Of a stretch of DNA of 64,000 bases, positions 8,383-16,908 are shown one piece after another. How positions within the stretch are numbered: the first letter of the stretch is position 1; each line of letters starts with the position of its first letter. Under the pieces are notes generated by a model. That model saw only the letters and a list, made by a program, of their open reading frames with translations, had not been told where the DNA came from and searched no databases. The position numbers were made by a program, and so were the translations under genes. The stretch covers positions 2,602,565 through 2,666,564 of the forward strand of contig NZ_KV917377.1 in NCBI RefSeq assembly GCF_002019705.1, read 5' to 3'. The stretch is from Shouchella patagoniensis. Its GTDB lineage: Bacteria > Bacillota > Bacilli > Bacillales > Bacillaceae_D.

Positions 8383-9466
8383 GATATAACCCTCCAATGT
8401 ATACGCCAATTGGTTTAATTGTCGTCTTGCTGTACCGTTTGTTTCCGTATGAATCAATTAACTCGCTGCTTTCGTCTACTTGTCGAAAAACGGTAAACTC
8501 TGCTTTTGCCCCCGGACGAAGCTGACCAAGGTCAGCGCGCCCTATTGCTACTGCTGGCTTTTCCGTGACGGCTTGAATACATGATTCTAGTGACGACCCA
8601 AGCGCTAGCAACTTTGTTAGTGTCGTTGCCATACTATAAACCGGTCCACCCTCCTTATTGCCGTTATAAATATCCGTGCTGATTGTGTCAAAAACCACAC
8701 CCGACGTTTGTCCATACTCAGCCGCTTTAAAAGAAAAGCTTTCCGTTCCATGACCAATATCAAGCAAGACGCCCCGATCAATCGCTTTCGTTAGAGCAGG
8801 CAATGGCGTTCCTGTTTGATTAAATACATTGTTTTCTTTCCCGTTATAACAATGTGTGACTATATCTCCTGCGCTAAGCAAGTGCAGGATGTCCTCCACT
8901 TGTGGCGGCGCACTGCCGATATGAACCATCAGAGGCTTTTTCACACGGTCTTGCAGCTTTTTCGCCAGCTTTAAAGGCTCGATGCCACTTTCCCCAACAA
9001 CACTACCGCTCATCCGAGCTTTGATTCCAACGATAAACGCTGGATACATTGTCATTGCCGCCTCTGCTGCATCTAAAGAAAGATTTGTTAAATCGCTTAA
9101 TTCATCGGTCCTCGATAGTCCTACTCTTGAAATGTTTAAAAAAGACAGTACACGCGTTTTGCAACGTTCAGCAAACTCATAAAACTCCTGTATGTCATCA
9201 GCGCCACAAGTACCCGCGTCAACAACCGTTGTCACGCCTGTCTTCCAACCAATATCATCGGCCTCTGCCCCGTATGGAGGATACTTTGGAAACGCATGGG
9301 TGTGTAAGTCAATCCAACCAGGAGAAAGATAAGCATCATCAGGCAATTCGATCACATCTGCGCTGCCATCATACTGTTCGGACACTTCTTGAATCAGCCC
9401 CGCTTCAACAACAACGTCTCTCCTCTTTCCATTTGCTAGTTTTATATGTTTAAAGATCTGTTTCAT
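8372..9466 (-). CDS. Amidohydrolase/deacetylase of the EF_0837 type
   Basis: 364 residues if started at ATG 9466 (MKQIFKHIKLANG), which has AAGGAG upstream; the open frame extends to 9487. A metal-dependent amidohydrolase: SPGWIDLHTHAFP (His-x-His), IVGIKARMSG (probable carboxylated lysine), PLMVHIGSAP, DIVTHCYNGK and DTISTDIYNGN (metal Asp). The family removes acyl groups from amino sugars or hydrolyses cyclic amides. Beside DgaE and DgaF it may release the amino-sugar acid from an N-acyl precursor; that is inference. Confidence 0.85.
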   Translation of the reverse strand: MKQIFKHIKLANGKRRDVVVEAGLIQEVSEQYDGSADVIELPDDAYLSPGWIDLHTHAFPKYPPYGAEADDIGWKTGVTTVVDAGTCGADDIQEFYEFAERCKTRVLSFLNISRVGLSRTDELSDLTNLSLDAAEAAMTMYPAFIVGIKARMSGSVVGESGIEPLKLAKKLQDRVKKPLMVHIGSAPPQVEDILHLLSAGDIVTHCYNGKENNVFNQTGTPLPALTKAIDRGVLLDIGHGTESFSFKAAEYGQTSGVVFDTISTDIYNGNKEGGPVYSMATTLTKLLALGSSLESCIQAVTEKPAVAIGRADLGQLRPGAKAEFTVFRQVDESSELIDSYGNKRYSKTTIKPIGVYIGGLYHEL

Positions 9467-9505
9467 AACAATGGCATACTCCTTCATCGTACATATGCAT
9501 GATTT

Positions 9506-10180
9506 TTAAACAGGAAAAAAAGCACCCAACACCATCGCTCCGATGATAGCCCCTCCTGCTACAGGCTTATTCCATAGATAAAACAGGGCTCCTCCCAAAC
9601 AAGAGCCTAAACCAATCGGGATCGACACGCTAGCAGCGGAAATAATGATTAATGGTCCAAGAAATCTTCCGGCCGAGTTTCCGGCTCCCATCATGACATC
9701 GCTACCAAACGTTGAATTCGCTTGGCCAACTGTTAATTTTTTAATTAAAATGACAATATAGCCGATTGCAACGCCTAGCGCTAATCCTGTCAACAATGAA
9801 ACCCAAAAATTTTCAATTGGTAAAACAATGCCCGCCCCGAGCAACATCGCTGGAATACCAATCCCCACTCCCGTTAAAATGGATCCGCCAATGTCCAAAA
9901 TACCAACGAGCCCACCTTCAAGAATACGGGCAAACAAAAAGCTTGCTCCAAATGCAGCTGCAGCTCCATACCCAGCTCCTTGAATTCCGGCTTCAAGCAT
10001 GGCAACAATGGCTACTTCGTTAAAAGCGCCAACTTTATGTACATAATACATATGGGTCCCGGAAAAAATTCCGGCAGAAAGTAGCGCTACAATAATCGGA
10101 AACGACCAATCCGCATACCAAAATGATTTTTTGTATTTTAAATCGCTCTCATCTAATTGTTGAATTTTCTCAACTTCCAC
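9506..10180 (-). CDS. DUF4310 family membrane protein
   Basis: 224 residues with a charged N-terminal tail (about 30 residues) and roughly six hydrophobic helices, many with glycine-rich stretches such as GAGYGAAAAFG and GLGSCLGGALFYLW. I recognise it by position and character as the EF_0833-type family found only in this operon. With the DUF4311 protein it is probably an integral membrane pair of an uncharacterised transporter. GGAGG lies close upstream and the gap to the DUF4311 stop is 13 bases. Confidence 0.8.
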   Translation of the reverse strand: MEVEKIQQLDESDLKYKKSFWYADWSFPIIVALLSAGIFSGTHMYYVHKVGAFNEVAIVAMLEAGIQGAGYGAAAAFGASFLFARILEGGLVGILDIGGSILTGVGIGIPAMLLGAGIVLPIENFWVSLLTGLALGVAIGYIVILIKKLTVGQANSTFGSDVMMGAGNSAGRFLGPLIIISAASVSIPIGLGSCLGGALFYLWNKPVAGGAIIGAMVLGAFFPV

Positions 10181-10193
10181 GCGTATTCTCCTC

Positions 10194-10976
10194 CTACTCT
10201 ACAGAAATCAAGCTATGCAATTGCTCAAGCCAAGCCGGGACATTCATATTTAAGCTTTCGATTAATTCAATATCGATTTGGCGGAAAAACGCACTTAGCA
10301 TAAACAAGACAACAATAGCCGCAAATAATGCTTTTGTCACTTTATTCCATCCGCCATCGTCTACTCCCTTACCGACTAAGATTCCTAAAACAACGCCAGG
10401 AACCGCGTTTCCCATAATAATATGAGAGAGCCCGCCAAAGACTGTTCCCCAAAACCCCGTTCGCTTTCCGGCATCTAAAGCTGCCAGCCAAAAAATAACA
10501 GGCATGACTGGGTTAATAAGCCACTCCGCAGCAGGTGCGAGCACTTCTAGCGCAACATTCCGCAATCCTACTGGTATTGCCGCTGTTGTTGAACTTAAAA
10601 ATGCAACAACCACCATTCCTATAATAGCTCCTGCAAAACCCATTTTTTTCGGGTCATGCATCGTTTCCTCTATGCTACTTCCTTTTCGCATAACAAGAGC
10701 TGCAGCCCAGTTTGGGATAATCCGGTGATCAACATCTTGGGTGAATGCCCCTGCCCCAACCGCTGAAGCCCATGCATTAAAGAAGAAACCAAGACCAAAT
10801 GAAAAATGCGACACACGGTCTCCAGCACAAGCATTCATCTCACCTAAAGTCCGAAATGCGCCCAGCGCTTGTGACTTTGGTGCATGGAACATACGTGCCG
10901 CTCCAATGCCTACCGCAAACCCAACAAGTCCACCAATGACAAGTGACTTCAGCAAAATGACTATAAACTCGCTCAT
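10194..10976 (-). CDS. DUF4311 family membrane protein
   Basis: 260 residues, hydrophobic, with about seven membrane segments. Notable parts are GGLVGFAVGIGAARMFHAPK near the start, the SHFSFGLGFFFNAWASAVGAG loop and PNWAAALVMRKG. It belongs to the EF_0832-type family, which occurs only with DUF4310, DUF4312 and the SFCGS protein. By analogy with PTS EIIC/EIID pairs it could form the membrane channel of a permease (inference; no PTS signature is visible). Confidence 0.8.
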   Translation of the reverse strand: MSEFIVILLKSLVIGGLVGFAVGIGAARMFHAPKSQALGAFRTLGEMNACAGDRVSHFSFGLGFFFNAWASAVGAGAFTQDVDHRIIPNWAAALVMRKGSSIEETMHDPKKMGFAGAIIGMVVVAFLSSTTAAIPVGLRNVALEVLAPAAEWLINPVMPVIFWLAALDAGKRTGFWGTVFGGLSHIIMGNAVPGVVLGILVGKGVDDGGWNKVTKALFAAIVVLFMLSAFFRQIDIELIESLNMNVPAWLEQLHSLISVE

Positions 10977-10989
10977 ATCTTTACCTCCT

Positions 10990-11295
10990 CTAAGGAGTAG
11001 TCTTTTCGTTCCATTGAATCAATTCTTGATTGAATGATTTTGTTGCGACTCCCACTCTTAATGTTATATGGTAAACCACTTTTTTTCGGGGCATGAACAA
11101 AAATAAGAAACGTTCGGTATAAGTAAGAGTTTCAGCCTTTAACACTTCCACCGATTGTGGCTCCATCCGCAGGAGCAATTGATTGTTCCCTTTAAACACT
11201 TGGCGTTGGATTTTGCTCAGTGCATGGCTAATCGCCTCTTCTTTTGAGCTTCCTTTTCCGCTCACATCTACGTGTTTGTTTCCTTGTTCAACCAC
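10990..11295 (-). CDS. DUF4312 family small protein
   Basis: 101 residues with a GTG start and GGGGTGA as ribosome binding site; it starts six bases after the SFCGS gene ends. It is soluble and mixed alpha/beta: GKGSSKEEAISHALSKIQRQV followed by two strands ending in KVVYHITLRVGVA. This matches the EF_0831-type family. Function unknown; it probably belongs to the same complex as the two membrane proteins because they are always encoded together. Confidence 0.75.
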   Translation of the reverse strand: MVEQGNKHVDVSGKGSSKEEAISHALSKIQRQVFKGNNQLLLRMEPQSVEVLKAETLTYTERFLFLFMPRKKVVYHITLRVGVATKSFNQELIQWNEKTTP

Positions 11296-11301
11296 AGCTG
11301 C

Positions 11302-11655
11302 TCACCCCTGTTGCTTTTTTAAATAAGCTTCCACAATCCGTTTACCAAGCTCTTCTTTATCCATAAACCCAAACCCTAAGACTGTATAGCCATCATTAAT
11401 CGCAGTAACTCCTTCTTCGATCGATCGCATCCCGTACTTTGCTTTATAACCATATTTAGTCTGAGCGGTAATGGCCCCTGCGCCACCGCTTCCGCAAAAA
11501 GAAATGCCAAGGTCGGCAGCGACTTTATTCATCTCATCTCCTAGTTTCATATCCGCCCCCATACCAGGGACAACGATGGCCTCCGCTCCAGCTGCTTCGG
11601 CCCCCTTTCCGACATTTTGACCTTTCCCTAAACGGTCGGCAATAACAATTTTCAT
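11302..11655 (-). CDS. SFCGS-motif glycine-rich protein
   Basis: 117 residues. The central segment ISFCGSGGAGAITAQTKYGY contains the SFCGS motif that names the family (EF_0830 type). The protein begins KIVIADRLGKGQNVGKGAEAAGAEAIVVPG and ends with an EELGKRIVEAYLKKQ helix. The Cys-Gly-Ser loop sits where a nucleotide- or phosphate-binding loop or a phosphorylatable cysteine could be, as in PTS EIIB domains; this is speculation. Second gene of the operon. Confidence 0.85.
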   Translation of the reverse strand: MKIVIADRLGKGQNVGKGAEAAGAEAIVVPGMGADMKLGDEMNKVAADLGISFCGSGGAGAITAQTKYGYKAKYGMRSIEEGVTAINDGYTVLGFGFMDKEELGKRIVEAYLKKQQG

Positions 11656-11680
11656 ATGATTGGCTCCTTTTCTTCTTTCA

Positions 11681-12001
11681 TTAGTTATAGTTGGTTACTT
11701 CAAAATGAATCGCTAATAAATACGCCTCATCATCTGGCAAATGTTCGAGTAGCCGGACGATTGATCTTGCTTGCTCTAAAGACTCGTTAGAAAGCTCATT
11801 AAACATCGCTTTATCCAGAGGATCGATTGGCGCTTTGTTTGCAGAGCGTAAGATCATTTCCGCTAAGTGATTGACTAGTGCTTCTTCCTGATAGCTCTCA
11901 AGCGTCTGCTCCTTCCCTATAAAAAAGCGATTTGCTTCTTCATGCAGTTTTTGGCACAGAGCTTCATTTTGACTTTTTCGATAATACTGGCCATAGCCCA
12001 T
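11681..12001 (-). CDS. PRD-like small protein of the EF_0829 type
   Basis: 106 residues from ATG 12001, chosen because AGGGGTG lies seven bases upstream; an open frame continues to 12064. Mostly helical: NEALCQKLHEEANRFFIG, then LVNHLAEMILRSANKAPIDP, then ARSIVRLLEHLPDDEAYLLAIHFEVT. The last part resembles the C-terminal portion of PTS-regulation domains, where LPxDExxxLAIHF is typical. First gene of the operon; it may report or control phosphorylation state of the putative transporter (inference). Confidence 0.8.
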   Translation of the reverse strand: MGYGQYYRKSQNEALCQKLHEEANRFFIGKEQTLESYQEEALVNHLAEMILRSANKAPIDPLDKAMFNELSNESLEQARSIVRLLEHLPDDEAYLLAIHFEVTNYN

Positions 12002-12095
12002 TTTCCCACACCCCTTTTTTATACAGACTGTTCTTCCGATATGTAAGCGTTGCCTATATGCCAACAGTATACGCCAACTTCTCTATAAAGTACAT

Positions 12096-12109
12096 AACAT
12101 TATAATGTT
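12096..12109. promoter_or_regulatory. Perfect 14-bp palindrome AACATTATAATGTT, candidate GntR operator
   Basis: Perfect inverted repeat about 95 bases upstream of the first gene of the DgaE/DgaF operon. It contains TATAAT in the direction of that operon, so a bound repressor would cover the promoter. A one-mismatch copy in the same orientation precedes the kinase-GntR unit at 4443-4456. Confidence 0.55.
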
Positions 12110-12205
12110 TATTTCTAGTCTTTTGTAAGATTTTCTTTCGAACGTTTATTTAAAACCCCAGAAAACAGGGGATGGCGTGTTTTTCCTTACTCACTTTATT
12201 CATTT

Positions 12206-12231
12206 GTTTTAGTTCTTTCATAGACGGGTAG
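12206..12231 (+). promoter_or_regulatory. Sigma-B-type promoter of the aldehyde dehydrogenase gene
   Basis: GTTTTA at 12206-12211 and GGGTAG at 12226-12231 with a 14-base spacer fit the general stress sigma-B consensus (GTTTAA, 12-15 bases, GGGTAT), one mismatch in each box. It lies about 65 bases before the start codon. Bacillus subtilis aldY is sigma-B dependent, which agrees. Confidence 0.6.
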
Positions 12232-12298
12232 ACATAACAATGTAAGCAAAAAACAGTCAATCAACCAAATAGATATTAAAAAAGAAGGGGCGATTTTC

Positions 12299-13726
12299 GT
12301 GCGTAATCAAACAAAACATTTTATTAATGGAGAATGGATCGAACCCGCTGGATCAGACACAATTGAAGTGATAAACCCTGCAACCGAAGAAGTGATTGGC
12401 AAGATTAGCGCAGGTACAAAGGAAGATCTCGACAAAGCCGTTGCTGCAGCAAAAGCAGCTTATCCTTCTTTTTCTAAGTCTACTAGAGAAGAACGAATTG
12501 ACTGGCTAGAGAAGATTGTTGAAGGTTATAAAAAACGCAGCAGTGAATTAATTGATGTAATGACAGATGAACTTGGTGCTCCTCTGTCTATTTCAGAGCA
12601 TGTTCATTTTAAAATGGGACTTGCACACTTTAAAAAAGCGGCTGAAGCACTCAAAACATTCTCATTTTCAGAGGATCGTGATGGTCATACACTCGTGAAA
12701 GAGAGTATTGGGGTTAGTGGTTTAATTACACCATGGAACTTCCCAACCAACCAAACATCTACTAAAATCGCCGGCGCGATTGCAGCAGGAAGTCCAGTTG
12801 TATTAAAACCAGCTGAAAAAACGCCTTATGCGGCAATGATTTTAGCAGACATCATTCATGAAGCTGGCGTTCCAAAAGGGGCATTTAACCTTGTAAATGG
12901 GACAGGTGATGTGATTGGCGACGGTATTAGCTCACACCCTGATATCGATTTTGTATCCTTTACAGGTTCTGGTGGCGTTGGTGAAAAAATTATGCAAAAC
13001 GCTTCTAAAACCATTAAAAAAGTTGCACTTGAACTTGGTGGTAAATCACCACTTATTGTACTAGAAGATGCGGATATGGAAAAAGCAGCAAAAATGGCCG
13101 TTTCCAATATGTTTATGAATACTGGACAAGTGTGTACCGCAGCAACCCGTATTCTTGTGCCTAAGACAAAGAAAGACAAATTCGAAGATGCCGTTCAAAA
13201 AGTCCTACCATCATTCTCAATGGGTAACCCGCGTGAAGATGGTCATAATGCAGGACCACTTGTTTCTGAAGGTCAGTGGGATACCGTTCAATCGTACATT
13301 CAAAAAGGAATTGACGAAGGAGCGACTGTACTTGTAGGTGGAACTGGTAAACCAGAAGGTCTACACAAAGGTTACTTCGCAAAACCAACTGTTTTTACAA
13401 ACGTTTCGAACGATATGGTCATTGCTCAAGAAGAAATCTTCGGCCCGGTTATCTCGATCATTACGTATGATGATCTTGATCATGCATTGGAAATCGCCAA
13501 CGATACGATTTATGGCCTTGCAGGCTACGTCGTTGGTAATGACCCTGAACAGCTACGCTATGTTGCTTCAAACATCCGTGCCGGTCAGATTACCGTTAAT
13601 AACGCGCGGACAGACTTTATGGCGCCATTTGGCGGTTTCAAACAGTCTGGTATCGGCCGTGAGTGGGGTGACTTCGGTATTGAAGAATACCTTGAAGTTA
13701 AAGCTGTACTTGGAATGCCCTCTTAA
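12299..13726 (+). CDS. aldY: NAD(P)-dependent aldehyde dehydrogenase, AldY-like
   Basis: 475 residues, GTG start with GAAGGGG upstream. Aldehyde dehydrogenase superfamily: substrate-gate GLITPWNFPTNQ, cofactor lysine in SPVVLKPAEKTPYAA, GSGGVGEKI, the general base Glu in VALELGGKSP, the catalytic Cys in NTGQVCTAATR and the oxyanion region QEEIFGPV. It oxidises aldehydes to acids in the cytoplasm; the substrate is unknown. It is a single-gene unit with a sigma-B-like promoter and its own terminator, which suggests a general-stress detoxification role as for B. subtilis AldY. Confidence 0.9.
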   Translation: MRNQTKHFINGEWIEPAGSDTIEVINPATEEVIGKISAGTKEDLDKAVAAAKAAYPSFSKSTREERIDWLEKIVEGYKKRSSELIDVMTDELGAPLSISEHVHFKMGLAHFKKAAEALKTFSFSEDRDGHTLVKESIGVSGLITPWNFPTNQTSTKIAGAIAAGSPVVLKPAEKTPYAAMILADIIHEAGVPKGAFNLVNGTGDVIGDGISSHPDIDFVSFTGSGGVGEKIMQNASKTIKKVALELGGKSPLIVLEDADMEKAAKMAVSNMFMNTGQVCTAATRILVPKTKKDKFEDAVQKVLPSFSMGNPREDGHNAGPLVSEGQWDTVQSYIQKGIDEGATVLVGGTGKPEGLHKGYFAKPTVFTNVSNDMVIAQEEIFGPVISIITYDDLDHALEIANDTIYGLAGYVVGNDPEQLRYVASNIRAGQITVNNARTDFMAPFGGFKQSGIGREWGDFGIEEYLEVKAVLGMPS

Positions 13727-13773
13727 ATAGGTAACACTTGTGAGACATCATTTATGTGGAAGTTAAGACGAAA

Positions 13774-13804
13774 AAAAGCCTTGCAGCAAGCTGCGAGGCT
13801 TTTC
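13774..13804 (+). terminator. Terminator of the aldehyde dehydrogenase gene
   Basis: Stem AAAGCCTtGCAGC / GCTGCgAGGCTTT with a two-base loop followed by a short T run, about 50 bases after the stop. Confidence 0.8.
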
Positions 13805-13933
13805 CGTCGCCCGCAAACAGCGAAATGCATACTGGACGCGTGATTTTTTCATCAGTAAAACGGCGTGCGACATTCTTGATCAATCGAGATTTTGTCAACA
13901 AACTGAACTCCGCATGCAGGAACTTTCTTCTTC

Positions 13934-14443
13934 TTACTCTTCATTTTTGTTGATGATGCCATACAGCACGACGTCTTCAAATAAACCATTTTTTACTACA
14001 TGGTCTTTTTGGATTCCTTCATATTCCATCCCGCACTTTTCCATGATCTTTCCAGAGGCAGGGTTTGATTTCAAAAATCGTGCATAAACCCGGTGGTATT
14101 TCTTTTCACTAAATACAAACTCAATAACTGCCTTTGCTGCTTCTGTTCCGTATCCATTGCCCCAATACTCTTCTGCTATCCAGTAACCCATTTCCCCATT
14201 TCGATGAGGTTGCTGATTCGACATACTAATTGCGCCATATAACTGTCCGCTAAACTTATCTGTTACTGCAAATTCATATCGTTTATTCTCTTCGAAATTC
14301 TGTTCATGAGTCGAAATCCATAAAAGAGCGCAATCCAGTGTATAAGGATATGGAAGAGTTAACGTACTCTTATATAGATTATAATTGTTGCACATTCTAC
14401 TGACCGTTTCAGCATCCTCTTTTTTAAACAAGCGTAAAAGCAA
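13934..14443 (-). CDS. GNAT acetyltransferase (RimJ/RimL type)
   Basis: 169 residues. Typical of the RimJ/RimL/YdaF branch: GEMGYWIAEEYWGNGYGTEAA forms the acetyl-CoA site (R/Q-x-x-G-x-G/A variant) and RFLKSNPASGKIMEKCGMEYEG is the C-terminal family signature. It would acetylate a protein N-terminus or small amine; the substrate is unknown. No partner gene adjoins it. Confidence 0.85.
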   Translation of the reverse strand: MLLRLFKKEDAETVSRMCNNYNLYKSTLTLPYPYTLDCALLWISTHEQNFEENKRYEFAVTDKFSGQLYGAISMSNQQPHRNGEMGYWIAEEYWGNGYGTEAAKAVIEFVFSEKKYHRVYARFLKSNPASGKIMEKCGMEYEGIQKDHVVKNGLFEDVVLYGIINKNEE

Positions 14444-14599
14444 ACGATCTGTCTCAATTGTTTTCTCTGTTTTCTGATAAATAATCCCTTCACCTCATTC
14501 TCCTGATTTCAGCCAGATATTGCATTCCATTATACATGAAAACACATTGGTCAATTCGTTTTGTTACATGATTCTGTAAATAATATTAACGAATGATGT

Positions 14600-14684
14600 A
14601 TAAGAAAAAACCTAGGCGGATACAATGGTTATTGTATTCCCTATTCCCCCTTTAACCTCTAACAAATTGTTAGAGGTTTTTTTG
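14600..14684 (+). other. Hairpin-rich stretch ending in a terminator before the DMT transporter gene
   Basis: GGATACAAT-GGTT-ATTGTATTCC forms a hairpin at about 14618-14641 and CCTCTAAC/GTTAGAGG followed by seven Ts (14656-14684) is a good intrinsic terminator on the + strand. No open reading frame is seen between 14444 and 14620 that it could end, and the transporter gene starts some 75 bases further on, so this could be an attenuator leader or the 3' end of a small RNA. Confidence 0.45.
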
Positions 14685-14761
14685 TTTTCCACGCTCTATT
14701 CATACATCGTCTTCGGACAGGCATACAATGATATATGCTTCGTTCCGGAAGGATGAAAAAC

Positions 14762-15670
14762 GTGAATAGCTCTACTTCTCTAGCTTCTTTCTATGCACTT
14801 ACTGCTGTTTGTTTCTGGGGTATCTCATTTGTATCTGCCAAGGTGGTTCTCCCGTTTATTGATTCAAGCACGCTCCTTTTTATAAGATTTGGGATCGGTG
14901 CACTTTTTCTGTTTCTCTTGCTCCTTTTCTCAAAAGGAGCTAAACTTCCGCCTCTCCGCTATTTGCCTCACTTATTTGTATTAAGTGTTATCGGTGTTTT
15001 TGTGCATCAATTGCTGCAACTTACTGCGTTACTTACTATTGATGCCTCAGCAGCAGGCTGGATGATTTCATTTGCACCTGTTTTTACGGTAGCTTTATCA
15101 ATTGTATGTTTAAACGAACGCCTAACGCCTAAAAAATCAGTTGGTATTGTCATCGCAACGATTGGTGTGATATTGGTTATCTCTGGCTCAAATGGACAAT
15201 CAGTTGCTTTTTATGCCAACATAGGTTATTTCCTCAAGCTACTAAGCACGCTGAATTGGGCGATTTATTCCATTTTGTAAAAACAAATCGTGATTCCTTT
15301 ACCACCTCTTGCGATTACATGTTATACATGCCTTATAGGTGCGTTATTATCGATGCCTCTTTTCCTCTCAAACGAGGGCACTAAGCAACTTTATTTAATA
15401 GGTATAGTTGAATGGTCACACTTATTGTTTTTAGGTATTTTTGTTTCTGGAATTGCCTATTGGTGCTGGTCTAAAGCGATTAACACAATTGGTGCTTCTC
15501 GCACCTCTTCTTTTTTGTATGCGGAACCGATTGCTACACTGATTGCAGCTGTCCATCTTCTCAATGAAAAAATCGTACTCATAAGCATGGTTGGCGGCGT
15601 CATAATTATAGGAGGAGTTATTTTAATGAACAGAAGTGGCGATAAGTTTATAACTAGATATAAGAGGTGA
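14762..15670 (+). pseudogene. DMT/EamA family transporter, interrupted by an in-frame stop
   Basis: Ten-helix drug/metabolite transporter split by a TAA at 15278-15280. The first part ends in LNWAIYSIL, and the same frame continues directly with KQIVIPLPPLAITCYTCLIG, which is normal EamA sequence, up to 15670. Only one codon is altered; restoring it gives about 302 residues, the usual length. GGAAGG is nine bases before GTG 14762, the preferred start; ATG 14753 is also possible. Both halves keep good membrane helices and no other damage, so the event is recent, or the stop is read through, or it is a sequencing error. Confidence 0.85.
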
Positions 15671-15678
15671 TTGCTACA

Positions 15679-16242
15679 ATGTTTACTAAAAGGATTCATC
15701 AAGTGTTAGGGTCCTTAAAGTCGCCGAATATGACCGAACTACGTGATGCCATACTCTCGCTTGATGCAAAAATGAAAGATGTGTCTCCTTATTTAATGCA
15801 AGACGAACACAAACCTTATTACCGTCAATTGCTGTTCCAGTCTAAGGAAGTGGAACTGCTTGTTATGAACTGGTCTAATCTAGACTGCGCACCCCATGAT
15901 CACGGGAATTCATTTGGATGGATTCAAGTGGTTAGCAATGATTGTCAAAATACTGTCTATAAGACCAATGATGACGGTATACCGCAAGAACTATTTACCC
16001 AAACCCATAGAAACGGAAAACTCTTTCTCGCTCCAAGAAAAGGGATTCATAAAATGAAGGGAAGAAAAGGTTTAGTTACGTTACACCTTTACGCGCCACC
16101 CATTACCGGAATGAAAGTTTATGATTTACAAAAGTGCGCAGCATGCGTTGTTGCGGATGATTGTGGTGCCTGGTGGCCAGAAGAGCAACGGCAAAAGATA
16201 AGAGAATATCAACTCGCCAGTCCAGCATTGAATAAAGAATAA
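15679..16242 (+). CDS. Cysteine dioxygenase-like cupin protein
   Basis: 187 residues from ATG 15679 (AGAGGTGA upstream, eight bases). Cysteine dioxygenase family: the iron ligands are visible in CAPHDHGNSFGWIQVV and in VTLHLYAPPITGM. Members oxidise cysteine or 3-mercaptopropionate to the sulfinate. The C-terminus has extra cysteines (KCAACVVADDCGAWW). It follows the broken DMT transporter by eight bases and may have been cotranscribed with it as an exporter/oxidase pair (inference). Confidence 0.8.
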   Translation: MFTKRIHQVLGSLKSPNMTELRDAILSLDAKMKDVSPYLMQDEHKPYYRQLLFQSKEVELLVMNWSNLDCAPHDHGNSFGWIQVVSNDCQNTVYKTNDDGIPQELFTQTHRNGKLFLAPRKGIHKMKGRKGLVTLHLYAPPITGMKVYDLQKCAACVVADDCGAWWPEEQRQKIREYQLASPALNKE

Positions 16243-16299
16243 GAGGGTATAGTGACAAGGAAACGAATATGTTAAGGAGATCAAAAATGGAGGAAACAG

Positions 16300-16908
16300 A
16301 TGCTTATTTCAGAATTGCAACCAACGAAGTTAACAGATGACCAGTTAACGCAATTGCTGTTTCATTATAAAGAAGATGATGGTCAAGCCGGAGAATGCAT
16401 TTTCGTCCCTGGCAGCAGCAAAGCTGTTGAACTTCGAGTACCAAAAGCAATTGAGTTGTATAAAGCTGGAAGAGCACAAAAAATGCTTTTCTCTGGTGGG
16501 GTATCTTGGGACCAAACGAAAAAGCCGGAAGCCGTCATGATGGGTGAACGAGCTTTGAAAGAAGGTGTACCGGCAAACGATATTTTAATTGAAGACATCT
16601 CCTTACACACAAAGGAAAATGTTCTTGCATCGTTGCTTGTACTCGATCGTGCCTTCGATTTGCATAATATTAACCATATGATCATCGTTACCGCAGAGAT
16701 CCACATGCGACGCGTCTATTTAACTATGAACATGTATATGCCTAGTTGGATCACATACTCTCTCTGTCCTGTATCAGACCGGACAACAAAAGAAAGCAAT
16801 TGGTTTTCGAACCGTTATGGCCGCAAGCGGGTCGAAACTGAAGCGACCAAGCTAATCGATTATACACGAAGAGGGGCAATTGCTGACGAAGAGTTAAAAC
16901 TGATTTAA
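16300..16908 (+). CDS. YdcF-like DUF218 family protein
   Basis: 202 residues; GGAGGA six bases before ATG. Contains the DUF218 motifs: CIFVPGSSKAVELRVPKAIELY, MLFSGGV, EAVMMGERALKEGVP, ILIEDISLHTKENV and IIVTAEIHMRRV. The family (YdcF, SanA, ElyC) has a Rossmann-like fold and binds nucleotide; some act on envelope integrity. No signal peptide or membrane helix here, so a cytoplasmic YdcF-type protein is likely. Exact reaction unknown. Confidence 0.85.
   Translation: MLISELQPTKLTDDQLTQLLFHYKEDDGQAGECIFVPGSSKAVELRVPKAIELYKAGRAQKMLFSGGVSWDQTKKPEAVMMGERALKEGVPANDILIEDISLHTKENVLASLLVLDRAFDLHNINHMIIVTAEIHMRRVYLTMNMYMPSWITYSLCPVSDRTTKESNWFSNRYGRKRVETEATKLIDYTRRGAIADEELKLI

Noticed and set aside
8372-9487. 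Dihydroorotase or D-aminoacylase as product name
   Set aside because: The amidohydrolase motifs fit, but gene context and overall pattern fit the EF_0837-type deacetylase better.
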